64,000 nt of DNA from Unio delphinus (taxonomy: Eukaryota > Mollusca > Bivalvia > Unionida > Unionidae): positions 4,015,501 to 4,079,500 of the forward strand of contig JAQISU010000096.1 in NCBI GenBank assembly GCA_029339505.1, given 5' to 3'. A model generated the notes under the pieces. It did not search any database and had not been told where the DNA came from. It was given only the letters and a program-made list of their open reading frames with translations. A program made the translations under genes and the position numbers. Positions 15,301-27,300 of this stretch are shown piece after piece. The stretch's first letter is position 1. Every line of letters begins with the position of its first letter.

Positions 15301-18300
15301 ATCTATAAACGTTAACGCGTAACGCGGAATTTAGTGGGAAAAAGCGTAATGATTACGCCAAAAGCGTAATGGTTGGCATGTATGTTGCAAGTTTTGCAAT
15401 GGAATTAGGTACAGGCATTATGGATAGACTGCATGCCATGACAGTACTATATCAGACGGTAAGTAAATGGTGTTAATACTCTGTACATGTTATATATTGG
15501 ACATTAAATTCAGACACGACAATCTTGGACAAAATTATTGAATATTTTAAATTGTGCAATCTTCCAATAGAATTGCATGCATTATGGATGAACTGCGTGC
15601 CATGATGGCACGATAGTAAATGATGTTAATACCCTCCCTATTCATTATATAACGTCAGTCGGGGTGTTAGCAATCAACATGTATTTTCGGGAGAAAAAAA
15701 ATTTAGTAAAACTATCTAACGCAAATTAATAACCTATCAATATATTATCCGTCCACTTTTTTTAAAATAAGTCTTATTACTGCATTCCATTTAATATTCG
15801 TCCTATAATATTCCGATTTCTTACATTAGACATGAGTACATGTATATACACCAATGCAGTGTTTGCTGGGAAAAAATTCAAATACTGTAAAACACTGCGA
15901 TAACACAACCCCGCTTTTAACGTGATCCAATTTCATGGACCCCGATTATCGCGTTATAGCGGGGTTATAAAAACAATAAATCCTGTAGAATCACCAAGTA
16001 TTTGTGATTCTATTTGAATTTTGTTGCCAGTCACAGTGAATCAGATGAAAATATTACCTACCTCACACATGGCATCAAAAAATGTCTGTACAAGGGCAAT
16101 ATCCTTTCCAACAAGCTGAGGGGCTCGCTGGATGATTTTTCCAGCGGCAACATAGGCTAGGCTTCTCAACTTCGAATCCTGCATTAAAGTGATACAAATG
16201 TATACAACCAGTGCTTTTGAAACACAAAATGTAGGAGGCCAAAATAATTTTATTAAATTTTTTTGTTTGTTTAAAGTTTTCACAGTCATGGTGGAAAAGA
16301 ATATCTAAATGCTGACACAGATATTTAAGTTAAGTCAAATACTTGAGCAGATCATGTTCAAATTATTGCAGTTTTGTTTTGGTAACCATGACTAAAACCA
16401 TGGACCACTTTCTGAAAATAGGAACTTTGAGATTTCTTAAAAGAATCCATATTTTGTCTAGATATAGTAACATAATGAATGCTTAATCAAAAATAAAATG
16501 AAAATTAGCTTTGCTCCAGAAACAAAGTGTGAATAATATAAGCTTAGACAGACAAAACATAAAAAACACTGAAAATTGAACAATGAATTCTGAACAGCCA
16601 AAGGCAGAATGAGATGACAAGTCATATATGATTATAAAGTTTCGTATATACATCTTGAATGATTATTTGGTTTTACTCTGGAAATGAAAAGTATTAATGA
16701 AGAGAGATAAACAGACAAACAGATAAAAATTTTGAAATGTTGAACTGAAGAATTTTAGGAAACCAAAAGGGTGGTCTTGACCACTAGTCTTCTAATATGT
16801 TTACTATGTCTTATAGCTATCCTGAACATTTTAGGAGTTATGTTCTGAAAACATAAATGTGAGTGAGTGATGGCTGGATGGATAAAAAAATGACAAAGGG
16901 ATGAAAACATTAAAACAACTGCAATTAATAAAATATGAATAACAAAAGGCAAATCATCTAATAATTGTAAAACATTTGATGGAGATATTTTAAACATTTT
17001 TCCAGATTAGTTAGAGAAGTGAAAGTGTAAACAATGCATGGAAGAAAGGATATGCAAATAAAGAAAAACATTAAAAATATTGAAACTGAAGTAATGAAAA
17101 TGGCAAATGGCATCATCTGGACCATCACCTAATATGTATACCAAATTTCACTGAGAGACAAGTTAAGGATATATTCACTGGAAATGACACTGTGATGTAG
17201 GGACAAATGACAGTATGATGTACAGACAGATGGACTGTTAAACAAATAACAGTGATGTACAGACAGATGGACTGTTAAACAAATAACAGTGATGTACAGA
17301 CAGATGGACTGTTAGACAAATAACAGTGATGTACAGACAGATGGAATGATATATAAATCATAGTGTGATGTAGGGGCAGAAGGACTGAGACAACTGGAAT
17401 GATAGACAAATGACAGTGTGATGTTGGGACAGATAGACTTATAGACAAATGGCAGTATGCTGTACAGACAGATTGACTGTTAGACAAATAACAGTGATGT
17501 ACAGACAGATGGACTGTTAAACAAATAACAGTGATGTACAGACAGATGGACTGTTAGACAAATAACAATGCAATATGTATGATGTAAGGACAGATGGACT
17601 AATAGACAACAGTCTGACATACAGACCAATGACAGTAATGTAGGGACTATTGGAATGATAGACAAATGACAGTGTGATGTAGGGACAGATAGACTTATAC
17701 ACAAATGGCAGTATGCTGTACAGAGAGATGGACTGTAAAACAAATAACAATGATTTACAAACTGGTGGAATAATAGACAAATGACAGTGAGATGTAGGGA
17801 CAGATAGACTTATAGACAAATGACAGTATGATGTACAGACAGACTGTTAGACAAATAACAGTGCAATGTAGGTATGATGTAAAGACAGATGGACTAATAG
17901 ACAACAGTCTGACATACTGACAAATGACATTGATGTAGAGACAAATGGACTGATTGACAAATGATTGTGATGTAAGGACAGATGGACGCATTGACTAATA
18001 AGTCTGATGTACAGACAATTGAATTTATGGAAAAGATACTGTGATGTATGGTGCAGTGGACAAATAGCCAAACAGAACCTTATTCCTACTGGGGATGTGT
18101 GATAAAAAAAAATAGAAAGATATTATTTTATCATTATATATTTAAAAACAAAAAAGAGAATTAATATGCAGTGGTTCTTCACCATAACTATAGAAAGTGG
18201 AACCAAAGGGTGTACTGTGTTATGCAAAATTCATCTTATACTGGAGCACCTTATAAACAAGACTAATTAAAACTGAACAAATTTTATTTGAAATCACATA

Positions 18301-21300
18301 GCAAAGGGTTATTTTAAGCAAATAAGAATTATCAAGTGAAGTAAAATCAAACTGAAATTAGAAAATTAAATTCACTCTGCATTAGGGATATCCATTACCA
18401 TACTATTATATAACAAATACCATTTAACAAATGTTTTATGGGGACATTTAACACAGAAATGTTTTATAAAAAGGACATTTAACATAGAAATGTTCATAAT
18501 GAGGACATTTAACAGAAATGTTTTATAAAAAGGACATTTAACACAGAAATGTTCATAATGAGGACATTTAACACAGAAATGTTTTATAAAAAGGACATTT
18601 AACACAACTGTTCATAATGAGGACATTTAACACAGACATGGTTTATAAAAGGACATTTAACACAGAAATGTTCATAATGAGGACATTTAACACAGAAATG
18701 TTTTATAAAAAGGACATTTAACACAGAAATGTTTTACAAAAAGGACATTTAACACAGAAATGTTCATAATGTGGACATTTTAACACAGAAATGTTTTATA
18801 AAAAGGACATTTAATACAGAAATGTTCATGAGGACATTTAACACAGAAATGTTTTATAAAAAGGACATTTAACACAGAAATATTTTATAATGAGGACATT
18901 TAAAACAGAAATGCTTTATAATGAGGACATTTAACACAGAATATGTTTTATAATGAGTTTATTTAACATAGAAATGTTTTATAATGAGGACATTTAACAC
19001 AGAAAAAATTTATAGCTAGGATATTTAACAGTAATGTTTTATAATGAGGACATTTAACACAGAAATACTTTATAACAAGGACATTTAACACGTAAAATAT
19101 TTTATTATAAGGAAATAATGTAATTCATACAAACCTCCTTGGCCTCTCCAATAACCTGTACCATCTTTGTCAACAGAACTGGACTGATAGGAGTAAACTT
19201 GGCATCAGAACAGCTATATTAAAGAATAGAGAAAAAATTACTCTTGCAGTGTGATGATTTTGCTGGTGAAAAATATTAAATGATAAAATGATAAGACTAT
19301 GGTTAAAAAAAGAACTGAAACAAAAATGCACATTGAGTTTACTTCCACTTATACACTCCACCATTCTGTATTAAGACATGATTTTTTTCTTCAAAGTAAC
19401 TTTCTTCATATTTGCTCCTAACAAAGATAAAAAAAAACAACTTTAAATAAAATAACTGTAAAGCCGCCATTTTTCAGTGAGGAGCAATTTCTGTGGTCAT
19501 GTGGTTAATACAAGCCAGGATTTTTTAAGACTCAACAAAAAATCTATATGGATCTAATAAGACTTGTTCACAATTCACCATCTGAAGTACCAACAAAATC
19601 TTATTTTTGACAAACCCAAAAAGTACTGAGACCACTTAAAATAAATGGACTTATAATAAAGCCTGTGTTTATTTTACTTAATAACTCATGCAAATGTTCT
19701 GTTTCAAATTTGAAAATCACTATGACACACTTGAATTGACTGTATGGCATATAATAGCTCCTAGATAAGAGTGAATATCTATGAACTGTCACAAATCAAT
19801 CCACCCCCACCCACCCCGAAGTTATGCACATAGTTGTCATCATTTCAAAATAAGCCCTTTAAGGAAGGAAGGTCTCTGAGCAGTTCCATGACCGAAAGAC
19901 TGTCTTTACAAATGTGAGCAGGAGCTGTCATGAAACTCTCATGGCAGAACTACTGCCAGTTCAAGTCAACCAACAACTGTATCTGAGTTTGGTTGCAGTA
20001 GCTAGAACAACTAAGCAGTGAGTTTCGTTCAAGATGTGAGTTTATGAGGCTCTTAATATGGTTCAAAGAGCGTCTTATTCAACTTTGTCAGAACCCATGT
20101 ACCGCCCCATTACCACCATTAGGTGGCACCCCTTCATAAGCTAAGTAATATGTTGAAAAGAATAACCATATATTGGACTGGGAAGGTATCAAGGTAATGT
20201 GATTGGGTAGATATTTTTGAAAAAAATATAATTTACAAAAAGATTTGCTTTTTCTTTGAATATATTCAACAACCACATTAGTGTTAAGAGAACAAATAAA
20301 TCAAGGAGGGAATGGTGAGTATCCTACCTCTACTACAGGCAACCTTCAGGGTAAAGATGACTGGATTCCCTATATGAAGGATAGACACCTCTCCTAACTT
20401 AAGAACAGAATAATCTTCAGTCATGAGACCCATGATAACTATACCCAATTAATAAGATAACTGTTGAACTCTTCAGTGAAAGCACCAAACTGATTTCCCA
20501 TATGGAGGTTCTGCTGATTTAGTCTGGTGGTCAATTATGCAGCAGCCACTTTCACCAACAACCAGATTCAAATATTGTCTCAACAAAGGTAAATCCCAGA
20601 TATAAAAACTGAAGAAAGTTGTCTTGGAATGCCAGAAGAGCAAATCTATTAATTTTCTGATTGAAAAGTTACGTTAAAACGTGACTAAGATCCTTTGAGA
20701 TTTGAGAGTATTCTGGGTGTATAACCCTCTTCAGACGCGACAATAGGATCTATGGGGTGATATCCTCTTATTCACCATGAAAAAGAGCTGTTTTCTTGTT
20801 CCCAGGGTTTTTCCTGCAAGCAATGTTCAACAGTATAGACTGGGTCTTGTACAATCGCTACTCTACATCTATCTATCAAAGACAGGCAGTATATGACAAC
20901 TCTCTGACTGCTCAATATTACAATGCCTTGACCACGAAACCATCTGATATGAACTGAAGACAGTTTGGGTCTGTTGAAAATGCATATAACTTGCTCACCT
21001 TTCATACCAAAGCTAAGGTTATCAGAATATTTTTATAATACTAGCTACAGCAAGGTTCTGCCTGTCAGACAGTTAAAATTAATATTAATTGAGCATCAAG
21101 ACTGGTATGAGATTTAAATCTGGTAACAGAGTGAAGGATTTTGGTCTATTCAAGTTTAAATTGGCTACTAGGTATCAGAGATCTTCATCATATCAATATC
21201 CCCTCTGCCATAATGCAAACATGTCAGAAATAATAAAAGTGGTAGCTTTGAGTTTGAATCATAATTAGGGCCAATATTTTTTTTTTATCTTTAAATGACA

Positions 21301-24300
21301 AAGAAATAAACCAGTCAGCTGTGGGACTTAGGCACTCAAAGGGATAATGTTGTCAATATTGTATTATTTCTTAATATGCACTGCATTTCCTCTTACACCT
21401 TCAATGTGGAAGAGATTCTCATCAAAGACTGCAAACACTGCATGTACTGGATGAAAAATACTTAGTACATGCAAAGTGTTTCTCAAGAGTGTCCTCAAAC
21501 ATTTAAACTTCTTGTATTAGTTGCATTTTGGACTCATATTTAAATGAAAAGAATTTCAAAAAAACGAGAAGATTGGGTAATTACTTGTCCAAATGTATAG
21601 CCAAAATGCACAATATTAACACTTAACAACCCATAACATTTACCAATGATACTGTGTTACAGCACAAGGTCAGAATATACAAAAGTCCATTCTACATAAA
21701 AAGATCCCCATAACTATTGATTAAAAAAATTTACAATATATTTTACCACATGTAGTAACCAATTTACTAAACTCCATATTAAAGACTTTCTCCTTTGAAT
21801 ACGTTCCCCAATCACATTACTTTAGGGATATTAGCCTGCTACCTCGCGAATCCAGCCCTACCAAAAGACGAAAATTCGTCTTTCCTGTCTATGTCATATA
21901 GACAAAGGGCAATAACTCTTGCCCATTACCTCCCCTTGCCGCCCGTTAGGTGTCGCTTCTTTAGTTTTTTAGCTTTGCTTACGCGAAAACACGTACAATT
22001 AGACCTCCAATGAATCCAAGCCATCTTAGTGTAAATTCTGACCATCCGAAGTTAAATTTGGAATTACTGTGTTGGATAATCATTCCTCTACAGGTCGTAT
22101 ACATTATTTTACAATATTTTCCAATTTGAGTGACTTTGTCACCTTTTCTAGACTTCGGACCAGGTTGCAACGTGGTCAAAGCATGTAATACATGTAGCAC
22201 TCAATAATTTCGCTTATTCCGTATGTAACGTTTACGATATTAGCGACTAATAACGTGCTGCATTGATAATGTGTGCTGTATTTATCTTCTTTGACGTTTC
22301 AGTAGACTTCAAAAAAGTCTTTGAACGACCAATTGCGACTATTTAATGGCGGACTTCGTGTTGTAGTCACGAATTCACGCGACACTTAACCATTTCGCTT
22401 CCTCCGTTAGTTACGGTTATGGAATAGCGACTTAATAGCGTACTGAATTGTTAATTTGTGCTTTGTTTATCTTCTTTCCGTTTCAGTAGACTTCGTCTCT
22501 GAACGACCAGTTGCGACTATTTAATGGCGGAATTTCGTGTTGTAGTCACGAATTCACACGACACTTAATCATTTCGCTTCCTCCGTTAGTTACGGTTATG
22601 GAATAGCGACTTAATAGCGTACTGATTGTTAATTTGTGCTTTGTTTATCTTCTTTCCGTTTCAGTAGACTTCGTCTCTGAACGACCAGTTGCGACTATTT
22701 AATGGCGGAATTTCGTGTTGTAGTCACGAATTCACGCGACACTTAATCATTTCGCTTCCTTCATTAGTTACGGTTATGGAATAGCGACTTAATAGCGTAC
22801 TGAATTGTTAATTTGTGCTTTGTTTATCATCTTTTCGTTTCAGTAGACTTCGTCTTGAACGACCTATTGCAACATGCTCACGGTGATAACTAGTGTGGTC
22901 ATTAAGAGTTAACATGGCACGGAATAATTTGACTACTCCGTTAATAACGGTTATAGTATTATCGAATTAATAATATGCTGAATTTTTTTAATCTGTGCTT
23001 TCTTCTCTTCTTTTGTCGTTTCAGTAGCAAAGTCGACAACGAAGGCATGAATGGCAAAATGGGTGTTGGCAATGTGGAAATGGAGGAAATTATGTTGACA
23101 TGGTTTAGGCTGCCCAGTGGATGTAAATTTCACCGCAGGTCCGTGCATGGCTTTCGGGCCTGTAAGTCCGGACGCATGGAGTCTAGGCTGGATCAATTGG
23201 ATCCATTTTATTATGCACTTTCGCCGGCCGTCCAGCCGTCCGTCCAGCCGTCACCGTCAGTTCAGCCGGCACTTCAGCAGGCACCAACCGGCACTAGCCA
23301 TACATCCGGCACCGTCCGTTCAGCCCAAATGGCACCGGACGGCCAGCCGACCTTCCAGCTGGCATCAACAGGCACCGGCCGTTCAGCCCAAATGGCACCG
23401 CCGGCCAGCCGACCTTCCAGCCTGCATCAACAGGCACCGGCCGTCCACCCGGCAACGACCGTTCAGCCCAAATGGCACCGGTCGTCCAGCCGACCTTCCA
23501 GCCGGCATCAACCGGCACCGGCTGTCCATCCGACAACGACCGTTCAGCCCAAATGGCACCGGTCGTCCAGCCGACCTTCCAGCCTGCATCAACAGGCACC
23601 GGCCGTCCACCCGGCAACGACCGTTCAGACCAAATGGTACCGGTCGTCCAGTCAACCTTCCAGCCGGCATCAACCGGCACCGGCCATCCATCCGGCAACG
23701 ACCGTTCAGCCCAAATGGCACCGGTCGTCCAGCCGACCTTCCAGCCGGCATCAACCTATGCAGGCCGTCCATCCGGCAACGACCGTTCAGCCCAAATGGC
23801 ACCGGTCGTCCAGCCGACCTTCCAGCCGGCATCAACCTGCACCGGCCGTCCATCCGGCAACGACCGTTCAGCCCAAATGCTACCGGTCGTGCAACCGACC
23901 TTCCAGCCGGCATCAACCTGCACCGGCCGTCCATCCGGCAACGACCGTTCAGCCCAAATGGCACCGGTCTTCCAGCCGACATCAACCTGCACCGGCTGTA
24001 CATTTGATTTACGGAGATTATAGTGATGTACCCGTCAGTCAATCTGTACTACTGGTTACATATCACTACCATGAGAGAGATGTTATAGATGTATCTCCGT
24101 CCAATCAGACCATTCGAGAGGCAGGTGCCGGTCATAGCCGGACCTTCGCCGACATTCCGGCCGACCATATACCAGACAAATCAGTCGGTATCGCCGGTGT
24201 ACACCTCCCGTCACGTCAAATACGTGTCGGTGTGATTTTAAAACAAGGGAGAATTAGTGACATTATCAGAGATGACGGAATTGAGTTATCTATGCCACTT

Positions 24301-27300
24301 GGTATGCGCTACCCAGATATGGCAGCTTTACCAGAACAGGACTTTCAGGCCGACCATTCGCCAGTTCAATCAGCCGTTAGTGCCGGCTGTCCATATGTTC
24401 ACGGCTTCTCCACAAGGGAGATTTAGTGAAAGTGTCAATTATGACAGAATTGCGTCATCTAGGTCACCTGGTATGCTGTACAGATATGCAAGCTATACCA
24501 GAACCAACATTCCCTCTGAGCGAATGGTAGATGGGTGCACAGTGCTGGCCGCACTACATAAGCATTATGTAATTATTATTACCTTCTAGCCGGCACCAAC
24601 CGGCACCGGGCGTCCATCCGGCAATGACCGTTCAGCCATATGGCACAGGTCATCCAGCCGGCACTAACCGGCACCGGGCGTCGATCCGGCAATGACCGTT
24701 CAACCCAAATGGCACCGGTTGTCCAGCCAAGCTTCCAGCCGACACTTGCCGGCACTGACAGTCCATCCGGCTCCGGCCGTCCAGCCCAACAGGCACCGGT
24801 CGTCCAACCGTATGGAGATTTTAGTCATATACCAGTCCGTCCGACTGTACCGCTGTACCAGCACGGGGACTTTTATCATACCGCAATCCGCACAAATCGG
24901 ATTGACGAAGATTCTAGTGATGTTTCCGTCTGTCAATCCGTACTACCGGTTACATATCACTACCATGACTCTGATGTTGGCGATGAATCTCTCGATCCAA
25001 CCCGACCATTTGAGCGGTCGGTGCCGGTCATAGCTGGCCCGTCGCAGGCGTTCAGGCCAAACATATACCAATCAATTCATTCGGCATTGCCGGCCGTCCA
25101 TAGGCTATCAACTCATCCACAAGGGAGAGTGAATGCCTTTTTTAGAGATGACGGAATCGAGTCATCTATGCCACCTGGTATGCATTACCCCGATATGGAT
25201 GCTTTACCAGAGCAAGATTATGCATATAGTGAGTGCGATGAATCACAGGCAAATCAGCTGTATGCAGATCCAACTATGGAACGGACTGAGTTCAGCTTCA
25301 AAGCCGCAGTGGAGGAAATTTTTAGGGTGTTAAGGCCCCTTCAGAATGCCCTCCACCTCCTGCTGCAATTACCGACTATAGGGTTAGTGCGTCGGTCGAT
25401 CTGGATGAAGGGGAAGAGATTCTATCCTTCCGCCTCCTTCCCCAGTCGACAAAATTAAGGAAATTAATGACCGTCTGTCAACACGTATAGGGGATCCAGG
25501 AAATGCTAAGGCGTTCTTTTCTGAAAGCCAAGTACCAGCGTCGTTTTCAGGTCGATGGTACAAAACTCACTCCGATGCGTTCAATACTGAGGTCCTGGCT
25601 CGGGATAAAATAGGGCAGCAGTCCATATGTCTGCGGCATTGTCTTATAAAGTGGACAAAACTGTGTTCAATGCCACGTCCAAGCTGGTTCGAATGTAGTC
25701 GCTACGTCTTCACTGTTAGACCTAGCCTCCCTAGCCATTTTCAGGATCGCTGAAAAATCTGGCAATGAACATGCTTGGGATTCGACGGCCCGGTTAGCTA
25801 GGGTTCTTAACAGGGCAGCTCACCATTCCATGGCCAATGCGCTGACTGCTTCTGCCAACCTAGACCTGATACGTCGTGACGCATGTCTGAAGGGCACGTC
25901 GCTTAAACCCCATCATAAGCTGGCTAGATATGACCGACGCACATTTCACGTCCCTATCCCACGAGTAGCGGACATTCTCCGTTGTGCTTGTCGGGACTAG
26001 GCTTATCAGTTCCATGTCATACCTTTTGGCCTAAATTTAAGCACTTGGGCTAGTACCAAGGTTATGGGTTACGTCGTCACCCTGTTCCGCTCGACTTCAT
26101 CTATTGCGTCGGCAGTATATTTGGATGACATCCTCCAGAAACATCTGTCAAGTTCTATTCTGCTCAAAGGCAGAAACGATCTTATATCACTTTACGTCAT
26201 ATAGGCTTTCTCGTGAACTGGATAAAGTTTGATCTCTGTCCAATCCGGATTTTGGTCCATCTGGGTGTGGAGTTTCTCCCGATCTGAATCTGGTAAGGCT
26301 TCCTCGAGTTTGCGATTATCCAGATAATTGCACTCGTAGAGTCCGTTTCCGACAGGATGCGCATTTTAGCGAGAGAGTTGCAGATCCTCGGATTATTCAA
26401 TGCGGCAGCAGACTTGATCCCGATCAGCCGTCCTTTTATGCGCCCTTTACAAAGGACGTTGCTAGCGTAATTGCGCTCTTTTCAAGTCCCTTCGATCCCA
26501 GAAAACAGTCATGCTCACGCCAGAGATACAATCATTCTTGAGTCAATGGCACAACCCCTGTAGGCTGTCCACAGGGATTACTCTGGAGATACCCCAAGGG
26601 GATAACGGTATGTTCCGCCACTAATACCTACGGTTGGGGTGCCCACCTGTTGCCGAACTTCGATACTGTCAGCGGCACGTGGGTGCCAGGAGCGAGCCCT
26701 TTCCACATCAACCTTTCAGAAATAACGGCTGTCATCAATGCCTTTCATTTCGGGCAGGATCAACTCTTATTACAAACTGCCCTCATTATGTCAGACAACA
26801 TTGTGGTGGTGCCTTGCCTCAAAACAAGGGGACACCAATCACCAGACCTGTGCAATCTGAACTGGCAATTTCTACATTGGTTCGACAATCTCCACCTCAA
26901 TGTACAATTCAGACACATTCTTGGCAGACTCAATGCCTTGGCTGACACTCTATCTAGTCATTCACACAGAATGGTCACTCCATCAATCGGACTTTCTTCC
27001 AATTGACACACTTTGGAGACGTCCGATGATTGATCTTTTGCAACAAGATGGAATCGCAAGTTCTCCACCTTTCATCTCACAGGTTCCAGACCCAGAAGCT
27101 TGGGTCGTGGATGCTCGATCAATCACCTGGGAAGGGTTGTGGGCATTCTCCTACCCTCCCACGGTCTTGGTACTGGAATTAATCCAGAAGTTAAGGGGGT
27201 CAGAATTGTCAGATGGTTCTGATTACCCCTCTCAGATGGAACAACTCCTGGGTCTCCGATCTACTCAATCTAGGCGATAGATCTACCCAGGAAGATTACA

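Larger units (their letters stand above)
11107..15966. mobile_element. pogo/Tigger-like DNA element, interrupted by a hAT insertion
   Basis: The left end carries CAGTGGAACCCCGCTATAAC next to TA, and the right end carries its inverted counterpart (CGTTATAGCGGGGTT at 15952-15966). Both match the CCCCGCTATAACG-type ends of pogo/Tigger elements. Without the hAT insertion the element is about 1.8 kb. Inside are diverged duplicated segments: 11305-11670 against 11875-12210, and 15388-15490 against 15545-15650. The right end has a second CCCCGCTTTTAACGTG motif in inverted order, so it may hold a terminal hairpin or two overlapping ends. No transposase frame was recognised, which suggests a non-autonomous derivative. 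Confidence 0.65.

Noticed and set aside
17275..18071. Series of minus-strand frames with Ser/Leu/His-rich repeats
   Set aside because: Translations of the 37-bp minisatellite; no conserved start, domain or splice context.
23294..24042. Long minus-strand and alternative plus-strand frames over the gag repeat
   Set aside because: An 81-bp repeat with no stop in any frame makes every frame open; these are shadows of the main frame.
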